DNA of 64,000 nt, from the NCBI GenBank assembly GCA_946183415.1, contig CAMHAM010000010.1:1-64000 (forward strand), read 5' to 3'. Position numbers and translations under genes: made by a program. This DNA comes from an uncultured Prevotella sp. (lineage in GTDB: Bacteria; Bacteroidota; Bacteroidia; Bacteroidales; Bacteroidaceae). The notes beneath the pieces are model-generated. The model saw nothing but the letters and a program-made list of their open reading frames with translations, searched no databases and was not told the origin of the DNA. Shown one piece after another: positions 17,179-27,900 of this stretch. How positions within the stretch are numbered: the stretch's first letter is position 1; the number at the start of each line of letters is the position of its first letter.

Positions 17179-18384
17179 ATGAGTAATTATCAAGTTGACG
17201 AAAGAGGTTTTTACGGAGAGTTCGGAGGTGCCTACGTGCCAGAGATTCTCTATAAATGCGTCAGTGACCTACAAGAGGCATATCTGCCGATTATCGAGAG
17301 CGAAGAATTCAAACAGGAGTATCATGCACTCCTGAAAGACTATGTCGGCAGACCTTCACCTCTTTATTTTGCAAAACGGATGAGTGAGCGTTACGGTTGT
17401 CAGTTGTATCTGAAACGTGAAGACCTGAACCACACGGGAGCTCACAAGATCAACAACACCATCGGACAAATCTTGTTAGCCAAGAAGATGGGTAAGACAC
17501 GCATTATCGCAGAGACAGGCGCAGGACAGCATGGCGTGGCAACAGCAACGGTCTGTGCCCTGATGAACATGAAGTGTGAAGTGTTCATGGGAGCTACCGA
17601 TGTAGAACGTCAGCACACCAATGTTGAGCGCATGAAGATGCTGGGAGCTCAGGTCCATCCTGTCCGCACTGGTAACATGACCCTTAGTGACGCTTGCAGC
17701 GAAGCGATTCGCGACTGGTGCTGTCATCCCAAGGACACCTTCTATATCGTAGGTTCAACGATGGGACCACACCCCTACCCCGATCTTGTGGCCCGTATGC
17801 AGAGCGTCATCTCTGAGGAAATCAAATGGCAACTTGAAGAAAAAATCGGACGCGACTACCCCGACTACCTGATCGCCTGCATTGGAGGAGGTAGTAACGC
17901 TGCTGGCACTATCTATCACTATATGAACGACCTACGTGTGAAGATCATTCTGGCAGAAGCTGGCGGACATGGTTGGGAAACCAATCACACCGCTGCTACG
18001 ATCCACAAGGGCACGACCGGTATCCTACATGGAGCCAAAATGCTGGTTATGCAGGATGAGAACGGGCAGATTCAGGAAGCCTTTACCATTTCTGCCGGTC
18101 TTGACTATCCTGGTGTCGGTCCCATGCATTGTAACATGGCGAAACAAGGACGCACACAGGTGCTAAGTATCAACGACGACGAGGCCATCTATGGCGGCTA
18201 TGAACTCACTCGTATGGAAGGTATCATCCCTGCCATCGAGAGTGCCCATGCCATCGCAACACTTTCTAAACTAACATTCAAGCCCGATGACGTAGTAGTA
18301 CTGACCGTCAGCGGCCGAGGCGACAAGGATGTAGAGACTTACCTGAATAACAAAGAAATGGCAAAAGAATATGGAAACTTTTAA
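17179..18384 (+). CDS. trpB: Tryptophan synthase beta chain
   Basis: 401 residues. PLP enzyme joining indole and serine. Seen: FGGAYVPEIL at the N-terminus, the PLP lysine in LKREDLNHTGAHKINN, AETGAGQHGVATAT, GGGSNAAGTIYHY (phosphate loop) and GVGPMHC. It is the first gene of the operon, as in other Bacteroidota, and its 3' end overlaps trpE by 14 bp in another frame. Confidence 0.98.
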   Translation: MSNYQVDERGFYGEFGGAYVPEILYKCVSDLQEAYLPIIESEEFKQEYHALLKDYVGRPSPLYFAKRMSERYGCQLYLKREDLNHTGAHKINNTIGQILLAKKMGKTRIIAETGAGQHGVATATVCALMNMKCEVFMGATDVERQHTNVERMKMLGAQVHPVRTGNMTLSDACSEAIRDWCCHPKDTFYIVGSTMGPHPYPDLVARMQSVISEEIKWQLEEKIGRDYPDYLIACIGGGSNAAGTIYHYMNDLRVKIILAEAGGHGWETNHTAATIHKGTTGILHGAKMLVMQDENGQIQEAFTISAGLDYPGVGPMHCNMAKQGRTQVLSINDDEAIYGGYELTRMEGIIPAIESAHAIATLSKLTFKPDDVVVLTVSGRGDKDVETYLNNKEMAKEYGNF

Positions 18385-19762
18385 TTACACAACAACCAGC
18401 AAGACCATCCTGGCAGACCTGTATACGCCAGTAGGTGTCTACATGAGACTCAGGGATCTTTATCCACAAAGTGCACTGATGGAGAGCTCCGACTATCACG
18501 ATGCCAACAATTCACGCTCGTTTATCGGTATCAATCCCATAGCCAGTGTGGCTATCGGACATGGGAAAGCCTCTATAACCTTTCCGAATGGTCAGACGGA
18601 ACATCATGACATCACCAAAGACTACCAGGCTGACCAGGCTATCCATACACTGATCGACAGCATTAAGGTCGAAGGTGAACATGCCAACTTCTGTGGGCTC
18701 TATGGCTATACCAGTTTCAATGCCGTTCGCTATTTCGAGAATATCGATGTGAAAGATGAGACTCAAGAGAAGAACGATGCGCCCGATCTGTTATATATAT
18801 TATATAAGGTAATTATCGTGTTCGACCATTTCAATAGTCAGCTGACAGTGATAACCTTAGGAGAGGCAGAGGAAGTGGATGAGATCATGCGTCAAATGAA
18901 CAAATCCAACATCCAGGCTTACGGATTCCACCCTGTTGGCGAAGTGTCATCGACACTGACTGACGAAGAACATAAGGCCAACATCCGTCGAGGTATCCAA
19001 CACTGTCTGCGAGGCGATGTATTCCAGATTGTCCTCTCACGACGCTTCATCCAGAAATATGAAGGCGATGACTTCAAACTCTACAGAGCGTTAAGAAGCA
19101 TCAATCCCTCACCTTACTTGTTCTATTTCGATTTCGGAGGCTTCCGTATTTTCGGTTCGTCGCCTGAGACGCACTGCCGCATCGAGAAGGGCAAGGCCTA
19201 TATCGACCCGATTGCAGGAACCACGAAGCGTACTGGTGATCCTGAGGCCGACCGCCAAGGAGCTGAATATCTGCGAAACGATCCGAAAGAGAATGCAGAA
19301 CATGTGATGCTGGTTGATCTGGCGCGTAATGACTTGTCACGAAACTGCCACAATGTCAAGGTAGATTTCTACAAGGATCTGCAATACTATTCTCATGTGA
19401 TCCACCTCGTTTCGAGAGTTTCCGGTGAACTCGACGAGCATGCCGATCCTATCAAGTCATTTATCGACACCTTCCCTGCAGGAACTCTCTCGGGTGCGCC
19501 AAAGGTAAGAGCCATGCAGCTCATCTCCGAATATGAGCCCCATAACCGTGGTGCCTATGGCGGATGTATCGGATATATCGGACTTGACGGGTCACTCAAC
19601 CAAGCCATTACCATCCGCACCTTCGTCAGTCGAAACGGCGAGTTGTGGTTCCAGGCTGGCGGCGGTATCGTTGCAAAGAGCAATGAAGAATATGAGCTTC
19701 AGGAGGTGAACAACAAACTCGGTGCCCTCCGTAGAGCCATCCTCATGGCAGAGAAAATGTAA
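18371..19762 (+). CDS. trpE: Anthranilate synthase component I
   Basis: 463 residues. Converts chorismate plus ammonia or glutamine to anthranilate. The chorismate-binding domain shows DVFQIVLSRRF, PSPYLFYFDF, GSSPETHCR, PIAGTTKRTGDPEAD, ELRNDPKENAEHVMLVDLARND and TFPAGTLSGAPKVRAMQLI. The N-terminal feedback region is present; I cannot confirm the Trp-sensing residues. It starts inside the trpB coding end, implying translational coupling. Confidence 0.97.
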   Translation: METFNYTTTSKTILADLYTPVGVYMRLRDLYPQSALMESSDYHDANNSRSFIGINPIASVAIGHGKASITFPNGQTEHHDITKDYQADQAIHTLIDSIKVEGEHANFCGLYGYTSFNAVRYFENIDVKDETQEKNDAPDLLYILYKVIIVFDHFNSQLTVITLGEAEEVDEIMRQMNKSNIQAYGFHPVGEVSSTLTDEEHKANIRRGIQHCLRGDVFQIVLSRRFIQKYEGDDFKLYRALRSINPSPYLFYFDFGGFRIFGSSPETHCRIEKGKAYIDPIAGTTKRTGDPEADRQGAEYLRNDPKENAEHVMLVDLARNDLSRNCHNVKVDFYKDLQYYSHVIHLVSRVSGELDEHADPIKSFIDTFPAGTLSGAPKVRAMQLISEYEPHNRGAYGGCIGYIGLDGSLNQAITIRTFVSRNGELWFQAGGGIVAKSNEEYELQEVNNKLGALRRAILMAEKM

Positions 19763-19791
19763 AACCAACACAGAATTAACACTATTTGAAT

Positions 19792-20355
19792 ATGAAAATA
19801 GCAATAATCGACAACTATGACTCGTTTACATATAACCTGAGTCATCTGGTGAAAGAACTGGGGGCAGAGGTAACCGTCTTTAGAAATGACCAGTTCGAAC
19901 TGCCACAACTGGAGTCATTCTCGAAGATCATCCTGTCGCCAGGGCCTGGCATTCCATCTGAAGCAGGACTGCTGCTCGATGTAATCAGAACCTATGCCGG
20001 CAAAAAGCCGATCTTAGGCGTCTGCCTCGGTCATCAGGCGATTGGTGAGGTCTTCGGTGGAAAACTGGAGAACCTTTCCGACGTATTTCATGGTATCGCT
20101 ACTGAAGGGACACAGTTTGGTAATGATGAGATCTTTTCCGGGCTTCCAAGCCGCATCACCATGGGACGTTATCACTCATGGGTAGTCTCGAAAGAAAACT
20201 TCCCCGACTGTCTGGAAATCACGGCAGAAAGCGACGAAGGACAGATTATGGCACTCCGCCACAAGACAATGAATATCAGAGGCATCCAATTCCATCCCGA
20301 GAGCGTCCTGACACCCGACGGGAAGAAAATGCTACAAAACTGGATGTTCTTATAG
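19792..20355 (+). CDS. trpG: Anthranilate synthase component II (glutamine amidotransferase)
   Basis: 187 residues from ATG 19792; a TTG six bases upstream is less likely. Class I amidotransferase that feeds ammonia to TrpE. Seen: IIDNYDSFTYNL, LSPGPGIPSEAG, the catalytic Cys in LGVCLGHQAIG, and the His-Glu pair in GIQFHPESVLTPDG. It follows trpE by 29 bp. Confidence 0.96.
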   Translation: MKIAIIDNYDSFTYNLSHLVKELGAEVTVFRNDQFELPQLESFSKIILSPGPGIPSEAGLLLDVIRTYAGKKPILGVCLGHQAIGEVFGGKLENLSDVFHGIATEGTQFGNDEIFSGLPSRITMGRYHSWVVSKENFPDCLEITAESDEGQIMALRHKTMNIRGIQFHPESVLTPDGKKMLQNWMFL

Positions 20356-20388
20356 AAGTGAAAAGTTAAAATTAAAAAGAGTACGGCA

Positions 20389-21399
20389 ATGGCACAGTCA
20401 ATGAAAGATATATTAAACAGAATGCTGAACCACGAGGAACTGTCTCGTGAGGAAATGAAACAGATTCTGATTGGAATCACACAGAGTGAATTCCCCAACG
20501 AACAAATTACAGCACTGCTCACAGCGTTGCAGATGCGTGGTGTGACAGTCGACGAACTGCTCGGCTTCCGTGATGGCATCCTCGAGACAGGAGTTCCTGC
20601 CATCCTCCACGCTGATCGTTATATTGATGTGGTAGGAACAGGTGGAGACCGCAAGAACACCTTCAACATCTCAACGACAGCCTGTTTCGTGATTGCAGGA
20701 GCTGGCTATAAAGTGGCCAAGCACGGCAACTATGCAGCAACCTCAGTCAGTGGTGCTTCGAACGTCATCCAGCATCACGGCATCAAGTTTACTGACGATA
20801 TTGACCGTCTGAACCGCAGCCTCGATGAAGCCGGCATCGTTTATCTACATGCACAGCTGTTTGCTAAGGCCATGAAGTTTGTAGGCCCCATCCGTAAGGC
20901 ATTGCAATTTCCTACCATCTTCAACCTATTAGGCCCTCTTGTCAATCCCAGCCAGCCCAGCTGTCAACTGCTGGGTGTTGCCAACCTCGACCAGATGCGG
21001 TTATACAATAACGTCTATCAGAAGATCGGCATCGACTATGGTATTGTCAACTCTATCGATGGCTATGACGAGATTTCACTGACAGGCGACTTTAAAGTGA
21101 CCACCAACAACTATGAACGTGTCTTCAAGCCTCAAGACCTTGGCTTCGACATTGCCAAGCCCGAAGAACTCGTTGGTGGAGCCACAGAGGAAGAGGCCGC
21201 TCATATCTTTGACTCTGTACTTGAGAACCGTGCGCTGCCTGCACAGAAGAACATCGTTCTGGCAAATGCAGCCTTTGGCATCCAGGTTTTGGAAAAGGGG
21301 AAGAAAGACATTGAGGAATGCATCAGTATTGCACGCGAGAGTATCGACAGCGGCAAAGCACTCGCTACATTTAAGAAATTTGTAGAACTAAATAGTTAA
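20389..21399 (+). CDS. trpD: Anthranilate phosphoribosyltransferase
   Basis: 336 residues. Transfers phosphoribose from PRPP to anthranilate. Seen: VDVVGTGGDRKNTFNIST (PRPP diphosphate site), KHGNYAATSVSGASNVIQHHG, VGPIRKALQFPTIFNLLGPLVNPS (anthranilate-binding part) and NSIDGYDEISLTG. It is a separate protein, not fused to trpG as in enteric bacteria. Confidence 0.97.
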   Translation: MAQSMKDILNRMLNHEELSREEMKQILIGITQSEFPNEQITALLTALQMRGVTVDELLGFRDGILETGVPAILHADRYIDVVGTGGDRKNTFNISTTACFVIAGAGYKVAKHGNYAATSVSGASNVIQHHGIKFTDDIDRLNRSLDEAGIVYLHAQLFAKAMKFVGPIRKALQFPTIFNLLGPLVNPSQPSCQLLGVANLDQMRLYNNVYQKIGIDYGIVNSIDGYDEISLTGDFKVTTNNYERVFKPQDLGFDIAKPEELVGGATEEEAAHIFDSVLENRALPAQKNIVLANAAFGIQVLEKGKKDIEECISIARESIDSGKALATFKKFVELNS

Positions 21400-21403
21400 T
21401 GTT

Positions 21404-22192
21404 ATGGCAGACATCTTAGAAAAAATCGTTGCTTTCAAGAAACGGGAAGTTGAGAATTACAAGAAAGAGCTGAAACAGGATACTCTTGTAGCAAGAATAG
21501 AGATCCTCAAGGGGGCTCAAATGGCTCCCATGAGTCAGATCCTCAAGAAATCAACAACAGGTATCATAGCAGAGTTCAAGCGCAAATCACCCTCTAAAGG
21601 ATGGATTAATATGGATGCAAACCCCAGTATCGTACCCATCAGTTATGAAAGAAATGGTGCAAGCGCATTGAGCATCTTGACAGATTCATTTTTTTTCGGA
21701 GGTACTAATGTAGACATTAGGAGTGCAAAGTTGTCGAAAGTATCCATCCCTATCTTGTATAAGAATTTCATCATCGATGAATATCAAATCTATCAAGCCA
21801 AGCTCTTTGGTGCCTCAGCGATCTTGCTCATCGCAGCTTGTCTGACTAAAGAAGAATGCCTGAACTTTATCAACAAAGCGCATGAGCTGGAGATGGAAGT
21901 CTTGTTGGAGATGCACACTGAGGCTGAGACAGAATATGCAGAACTTGGTCCAGACATGTGTGGCATTAACAACAGGAACCTCGGATCATTCGAGACTGAC
22001 GTGAATAACTCTTATGAACTATTTGGGCGACTTCCCCAAGACAGTGTAAAAGTCAGCGAAAGCGGACTGTCTGACCCCGATACCGTCAAGCAGTTAAAAG
22101 CACTCGGATACCATGGATTCCTGATGGGCGAAGCGTTTATGAGTCAGCCAGACCCGGGTTTGGCACTTAATGCCTTCATTGCCCAGCTATGA
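21404..22192 (+). CDS. trpC: Indole-3-glycerol phosphate synthase
   Basis: 262-residue TIM barrel. Seen: IIAEFKRKSPSKGWI with the catalytic Lys region, ALSILTDSFFFGGTNVDI, IPILYKNFIIDEYQIYQAK, EVLLEMHTEAE, GINNRNLGSFETD and VSESGLSDPDTVKQL. Separate from trpF. Its stop overlaps the trpF start (ATGA). Confidence 0.97.
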   Translation: MADILEKIVAFKKREVENYKKELKQDTLVARIEILKGAQMAPMSQILKKSTTGIIAEFKRKSPSKGWINMDANPSIVPISYERNGASALSILTDSFFFGGTNVDIRSAKLSKVSIPILYKNFIIDEYQIYQAKLFGASAILLIAACLTKEECLNFINKAHELEMEVLLEMHTEAETEYAELGPDMCGINNRNLGSFETDVNNSYELFGRLPQDSVKVSESGLSDPDTVKQLKALGYHGFLMGEAFMSQPDPGLALNAFIAQL

Positions 22193-22791
22193 TTGTCAAA
22201 GTTTGTGGCATGCGTGATGCTCAGAACATCCGCGATGTAGAGAGATTGGGTGTCGACTGGATAGGCATGATCTTCTGGCCTAAGAGCAAGAGGTTCGTAG
22301 CCGAGGTGCCTTCATACCTGCCTAAGCGCATGATGAAAGTCGGTGTGTTTGTCGACGCTCCCATCGAAGATGTCAGGCGACATATCACTGACTACCAACT
22401 CGACATCATTCAACTGCACGGACAGGAATCACCAGATTACGTGAAGGCTCTTAAGCCCCACACCACCATCAAGGCATTCAATATAGCCAAAGCAGACGAC
22501 CTGATTCTGACGGAACAGTACGAAGGGATTGCCGACTATTTCCTCTTTGACACCAAAGGGCAGATGGTTGGAGGAAACGGTCAGAAATTCGACTGGTCGG
22601 TGCTAACCGCCTATCATGGTAAGACACCATTTCTGTTAAGTGGAGGCATCGGTTTGGACGACGCTAAATCTGTCGGTTCATTCCATCACCCATGTTGCAT
22701 CGGCATCGACCTCAATTCTCGTTTCGAGATTTCACCCGCCCTCAAAGACATAGATAAACTCAGAACGTTTCTCGGAAAAATAAAACAGTAA
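22189..22791 (+). CDS. trpF: Phosphoribosylanthranilate isomerase
   Basis: 200-residue TIM barrel. Seen: [12 protein letters not shown] with the catalytic Cys, [34 protein letters not shown] with the catalytic Asp, and [12 protein letters not shown]. It overlaps trpC by 4 bp and is followed by trpA after 4 bp. Confidence 0.96.
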   Translation: MIVKVCGMRDAQNIRDVERLGVDWIGMIFWPKSKRFVAEVPSYLPKRMMKVGVFVDAPIEDVRRHITDYQLDIIQLHGQESPDYVKALKPHTTIKAFNIAKADDLILTEQYEGIADYFLFDTKGQMVGGNGQKFDWSVLTAYHGKTPFLLSGGIGLDDAKSVGSFHHPCCIGIDLNSRFEISPALKDIDKLRTFLGKIKQ

Positions 22792-22795
22792 AAAT

Positions 22796-23575
22796 ATGAC
22801 AAATAAGATCAATCAACTTTTCAAAGATCAGCAGGACAAGAAACTCTTGTCGCTCTACTTCTGTGCAGGCTGCCCGACCTTGGAGAATACCGGCGAAGTC
22901 ATCAAGACCATGCAGCGCCGAGGTATCGCCATGATCGAAGTGGGTATTCCTTTTAGCGACCCACTTGCCGACGGCCCCGTCATCCAGAGTGCCGCAACAA
23001 GAGCTATTAAGAATGGCATGAGCCTGAAGAAACTTTTCTCACAACTTCAGGAGATTAAAGAGGAAGTAGAGATCCCGCTCGTTCTGATGGGTTACCTGAA
23101 TCCCATCATGCACTACGGCATCGAGGCTTTTTGCAAGAGTTGCGTGGAAAGTGGTGTCAGTGGAGCCATCATCCCCGACCTGCCCTTCAAGGATTACCAG
23201 GACGTTGTCAAACCCATTGCCGACAAATACGACCTGCGTATCATCATGCTGATAACCCCAGAAACATCCGAGGAGCGCATCCGCTTTATCGACGACAATA
23301 CAGACGGCTTTATATACATGGTCTCCTCGGCTGCCATCACAGGTGCTCAGAAAAGTTTCGACGATGCCAAGCAGGAATACTTCCGTCGCATCAACGCGAT
23401 GAACCTCCGCAATCCTCGTATGATCGGCTTCGGTATCTCGAACAAGCAGACTCTTGAAGCGGCACAAAGCAATGCTGCCGGAGCCATTATCGGCTCGAAG
23501 TTCGTCACCCTCCTCAATGAATCCAAGGATGCCGACGAAGCGCTCGACAAGTTGTTCGAGGCGCTCCGTTCATAG
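22796..23575 (+). CDS. trpA: Tryptophan synthase alpha chain
   Basis: 259 residues. Cleaves indole-3-glycerol phosphate. Seen: the catalytic Glu region [19 protein letters not shown], the catalytic Asp in [13 protein letters not shown], and [15 protein letters not shown] and GFGISNKQT. It ends the operon. Its last 6 bp overlap the convergent nucleoside-hydrolase gene, and I see no separate terminator hairpin there. Confidence 0.97.
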   Translation: MTNKINQLFKDQQDKKLLSLYFCAGCPTLENTGEVIKTMQRRGIAMIEVGIPFSDPLADGPVIQSAATRAIKNGMSLKKLFSQLQEIKEEVEIPLVLMGYLNPIMHYGIEAFCKSCVESGVSGAIIPDLPFKDYQDVVKPIADKYDLRIIMLITPETSEERIRFIDDNTDGFIYMVSSAAITGAQKSFDDAKQEYFRRINAMNLRNPRMIGFGISNKQTLEAAQSNAAGAIIGSKFVTLLNESKDADEALDKLFEALRS

Positions 23576-24661
23576 TTTCTTACTATTCAGTTCAGTGGGT
23601 GGCGTGGTGGTCGCATCCCTGATCAGCATCAGATAGTAGGGCGTGCGCGAGGCACTATATTTCTGATAGTAGCAGTTTCCTTCCGGATCGGGCACGAAAG
23701 GCATCAGTCCGTCTTCGGTAATGTGTATCGTGCCGCGCTCCGAGAGTTCAAACAGGTCGCTGCCCAGTAGTGTCTGCAGCGTTGTCAGAGCGTCCCACAT
23801 GCGCTGACCCGTATTGCAATTATAGTTCATATAGACCTGCTTGATAGGGTTCACGTCCGTCCAGTTGATATCTTCGATCACCGTACTAGGCGCATAGTCC
23901 ACATCGTCACCGATCAGACTGGGTGAGAAGTAAATGTTGGTTGTCTTAGGCCACAGGTCGAGCACCCGCTTCGAGAAGCCCAGTGCCGACTTATGTCCAA
24001 AGTTATAGCCAGGCCTCGAAGAGTCTTCGCCAAATTTGCCCCCCATCACGAAGAGTCCCTGCACCTTGCGCCTCACCAACTCCACGCCAGTGAGTTCAGA
24101 ATACTCGTCTGGACCGGATTCGAGCAACTGAGCCAGGGCCGACATAAAGCCGATGGCACAGATTCGAACTGATCCGTCGGGCTGGTCGGCCAGCAATTTC
24201 CGGTATAGTTTCCACCCGTCGGGCAGTGAAGCGTAGTTGCTGATGGAGGTAGGGAACATCACGCTGCCATCCTCATTCTTCAAGTCGCTGATGCCTGAAT
24301 AGGGGATATACACATTGGGATCCTCCACCCCGTTGCGCTCCACGCCCATCGGCAAGTCAGGATAGCCGTAATGCGTGTTCATGATATCGGCGAGCCTGAT
24401 ATATTCATCGCCCATACGACACACCACACCGCCGAGGATATGGCACAGTCCCATGTCGGAGAACTTATACACCAGCCTCAGCGCAAACAAATCGTCAGTA
24501 GAGGAGCCGATGTCGGTATCGAAGATGATATTAGGCTCTCCGAGGAAGAAATTGTACTCTGGTTCATACTCCGGCGATTCATTGTCACTAGAGCACGAGA
24601 ACATTATGGGCATGGCAATGAACATTACCACCAGCAAACGCCACAGATTTTTCAGAATCAT
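23570..24661 (-). CDS. Nucleoside hydrolase-like lipoprotein
   Basis: 363 residues from ATG 24661. Signal peptide with lipobox ([12 protein letters not shown]), so it is exported and lipidated. The IU-nucleoside hydrolase calcium motif is present in [17 protein letters not shown], with later [10 protein letters not shown] and [17 protein letters not shown]. Family members cleave the N-glycosidic bond of nucleosides; extracytoplasmic forms could release ribose and base from environmental nucleosides. Substrate not determinable. Confidence 0.82.
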   Translation of the reverse strand: MILKNLWRLLVVMFIAMPIMFSCSSDNESPEYEPEYNFFLGEPNIIFDTDIGSSTDDLFALRLVYKFSDMGLCHILGGVVCRMGDEYIRLADIMNTHYGYPDLPMGVERNGVEDPNVYIPYSGISDLKNEDGSVMFPTSISNYASLPDGWKLYRKLLADQPDGSVRICAIGFMSALAQLLESGPDEYSELTGVELVRRKVQGLFVMGGKFGEDSSRPGYNFGHKSALGFSKRVLDLWPKTTNIYFSPSLIGDDVDYAPSTVIEDINWTDVNPIKQVYMNYNCNTGQRMWDALTTLQTLLGSDLFELSERGTIHITEDGLMPFVPDPEGNCYYQKYSASRTPYYLMLIRDATTTPPTELNSKKL

Positions 24662-24697
24662 ACTATTGTCTATTCTTTGATTTGTCCTTACGAAGTG

Positions 24698-24729
24698 CAA
24701 AGTTACGAAAAAAAAAGGAGACCAACAAA
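24698..24729 (-). promoter_or_regulatory. Promoter of the nucleoside-hydrolase gene
   Basis: Minus strand: TTTG (24729-24726), 20-bp spacer, TAACTTTG (24705-24698). It lies 37 bp upstream of the preferred ATG. Confidence 0.65.
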
Positions 24730-24757
24730 TTAATTACTATTTTATTGAAAAAAAGTC

Positions 24758-24908
24758 GTAATATCGTTGATGGAGAAACGTAATTCACGAGGCATCGATA
24801 TTACTGCTCGCATGGAGAGAGAAAGAAGTCTCTTTATTTATATAGTTCAATAACTGCGCTGATAATCAAAAGAGCAAATGGTACAATGGTACAAGACGGA
24901 AAACGTTT
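24758..24908. promoter_or_regulatory. Operator-like repeats upstream of the pectinase fusion gene
   Basis: The 24662-24993 gap is non-coding. Beyond the two promoters it holds a perfect 9-bp inverted repeat GTAATATCG (24758-24766) / CGATATTAC (24796-24804), a tandem repeat ATGGTACA-ATGGTACA (24878-24893), and the palindrome AAACGTTT (24901-24908). These could be regulator sites; nothing identifies the regulator. Confidence 0.35.
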
Positions 24909-24955
24909 GCGTGAACATTTTTAAATAAATATGATGGATTCACGGAAATTTTCTG

Positions 24956-24963
24956 TATCTTTG
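24956..24963 (+). promoter_or_regulatory. -7 box for the GH28-GH105 fusion gene
   Basis: TATCTTTG, 30 bp before the ATG at 24994. No exact TTTG 20 bp upstream. Confidence 0.6.
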
Positions 24964-24993
24964 CAACCATCATCAACTAAAACAAATTAATTC

Positions 24994-27900
24994 ATGAAGA
25001 AAAGACGACTTATCGCATGGCTATTCTCCATGCTATTTCCCGCCCTCATGATGGCCCAAGGTTGGAACGAGGCGCAGTACAAACAGATTGAGCAAAGCAT
25101 CCGTGTTCCTCAGTTTGTGAACAAGGACTATGTGATTACCAAGTTCGGAGCCAGTACTGAAGCATCGGCTGCCAAGAACCAGAAGGCTATCCAGAAGGCC
25201 ATCGACCAATGCTCAAAGAAGGGCGGTGGACGCGTGGTGGTGCCCGCTGGCTGCAAGTTCCTCACAGGTGCTATCACACTAAAGAACGGAGTGAACCTCC
25301 ATGTAGAAGAGGGAGCCGTGCTGGAGTTCGCATTCCTGCCTGAACTCTATCCCATCGTGGAGACATCATGGGAAGGTCTGGAGTGCTTTAACCTGTCGCC
25401 CTGTATCTATGCTTTCGGAGCCAAGGACATTGCCGTCACTGGCAAGGGTACCATCGACGGTGGTGGAAGCAATGACACATGGTGGCCTTGGAACGGTAAT
25501 CCCCGCTTCGGCTGGAAGGAAGGTATGATCAGTCAGCGTGGGGGCAGTCGTGCCCGTCTGCTGAAGAACGGCGAGGACGGTATTCCCATGTATAATGAGA
25601 AGGGCGAACGCTCTCCTGAACGTATCTTCGGTCCGGAGGACGGCCTGCGCCCCCAACTCGTCAGTTTCAACAAATGCGAGGGCATCCTGCTGGAGGACAT
25701 CACCCTCCTGCGCTCTCCGTTCTGGGTAATCCATCCCCTCCACTCTACCGATATCACCGTGCGACGAGTGAAGATGATCAACGATGGTCCTAATGGTGAC
25801 GGGTGCGACCCTGAGTGTTGCGATCGTGTCCTTATTGAAGACTGCTTCTTCAACACCGGTGATGACTGTATCGCCATCAAGAGCGGACGTAACCGTGACG
25901 GCCGTGAGCGCAACATGCCATCGAAGAATATCATCATCCGCAACTGCGAGATGAAGAATGGCCACGGCGGTGTGGTGGTTGGTTCCGAGATCTCTGGTGG
26001 TTGTCAGAATGTCTATGCTCACGACTGCGTGATGGACTCTCCTGAACTGGAGCGCGTACTCCGCATCAAGACCAACTCTTGTCGTGGTGGCATCATCGAG
26101 AACATCAACATGCGCAATATCAAGGTAGGTGTATGCAAGGAGAGCGTTCTGAAGATCAATCTCGACTACGAGCACAATGAGATCTGCTGCCGTGGCTACT
26201 ACCCCATCGTCCGTAATGTCTATATGGAGAATGTTACCAGTGAGAAGTCGCAATATGGTGTACAGATCATTGGTCTCGACGAAGATACTTATGTCTACGA
26301 TATCACGGTCAAGAACTGTAAGTTCAACGGCGTGAAGGACGGCAACTTCTCGAGCGGCAAGACCCGTAACGTACAGTTCGAGAACCTGTTTATCAATGGC
26401 TCGCTCTGTCTGCAGAAGGCTCCCTATGAGCACTACTCTGAGTGGCTCACTTATTCTGAGATGCAGCGCGTACCCAAGAGTTACCTGCTCGACTTCTCAA
26501 AAAAGCCCAAATGGAGCTATGTGATGGGGATCGAACTCGAAGGCATGCTCGACACCTATCTGACATACGGCGGCGAGGACATTCGCAAGTACTGTCAGGA
26601 GTATACCGATACGATGATCAACGAGAAAGGCGATATCCGTGGTTACGATATTCTGGAGTACAACCTCGACAATGTTCGTACAGGTCACTTCGTGACACGT
26701 ATGTACAACCTCTATCCAGAGCCCAAGAACAAGTTGGCTATCAACACGATGATGAAACAGCTGCAGAATCAGCCGCGCACCATTGCCGACAAGGTATTCT
26801 GGCACAAGGCTATCTACGCTTATCAGGTATGGCTCGACGGTATCTTCATGGGACTGCCATTCCGATGCCTTACCGCTTCAACACAACTGAAGCCAAAAGA
26901 GGCCATCAAGATTTACGATGATGCCGTCAATCAGCTGAAGATCACCTATGAGCGCACCATCGACCCCAAGACGGGTCTGAACCGTCATGCTTATGACGAG
27001 ACGCGCGACGCTTTCTGGAGCGACAATGAGACAGGGCTTTCACAACATTGTTGGGGCCGTGCCCAAGGCTGGTACTCCATGGCACTCATCGAGGTGCTCG
27101 ATGCTCTGCCCGAGGACTATAGCCGTCGTGGCGAAGTCATCGAACTGTTGCAGAAGGATCTCGATGCCGTCATCAAATGGCAGGATAAGGAGACGGGCGC
27201 CTGGTATCAGGTGATGGACTCCCCTGGGCGTGAAGGCAACTATCTCGAATCGACCTGTACTTCTATGTTTGCCTATGTGCTCTTGAAGGCTTACAACAAA
27301 GGCTATCTTGGCACGAAATACCGTGATGCAGGTATCAAAGCCTATCAGGGTATCATCAAGAACTTCATCCGTGTGAACGAGGATAAGACAATCTCACTGA
27401 CCCAATGCTGCGAAGTGGCAGGTCTTGGCCCTGCTGCTACGCCACAAGTGGTCGCAGCGATGAAGAAAATCAACCCTAAGGGCAGCGTGAATGAGAACAA
27501 ACGGCGCGACGGAGGTTACCAGTACTACCTGTCAGAACCGATCCGCGATAACGATGCCAAGGGCGTGGGGCCGTTTATCTGGGCCTCCTTGGAAATAGAG
27601 AAATTAGGATATAATGTTAACAACGTGACGGCCTCCATAGACCGTCACGCTGTTGTTAATCGCAATAACCCAGTCATCACCGAGGCCAGCGACCTTGCCT
27701 CTCTCACCATCGGTAACGGACACTTCGCTGCCACCGTCGATGTAACAGGTCTGCAGTCCTTCCCTTTTGATTACGGGGCAGGTGTGCCCCTGAACGCCAT
27801 GTCCGACTGGGGATGGCACAAGTTCGAAAACACCAATGCCTTGATGTCCTCTGAAAGCGAGAAAGCCTTCGACTTCGGTCATGGTCATCAGGAAATATAT

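Noticed and set aside
25366..26433. 355-codon minus-strand frame opposite the GH28 module
   Set aside because: The plus strand carries all GH28 catalytic motifs in frame; the antisense product is a codon-bias shadow rich in Val, Leu and Asp.
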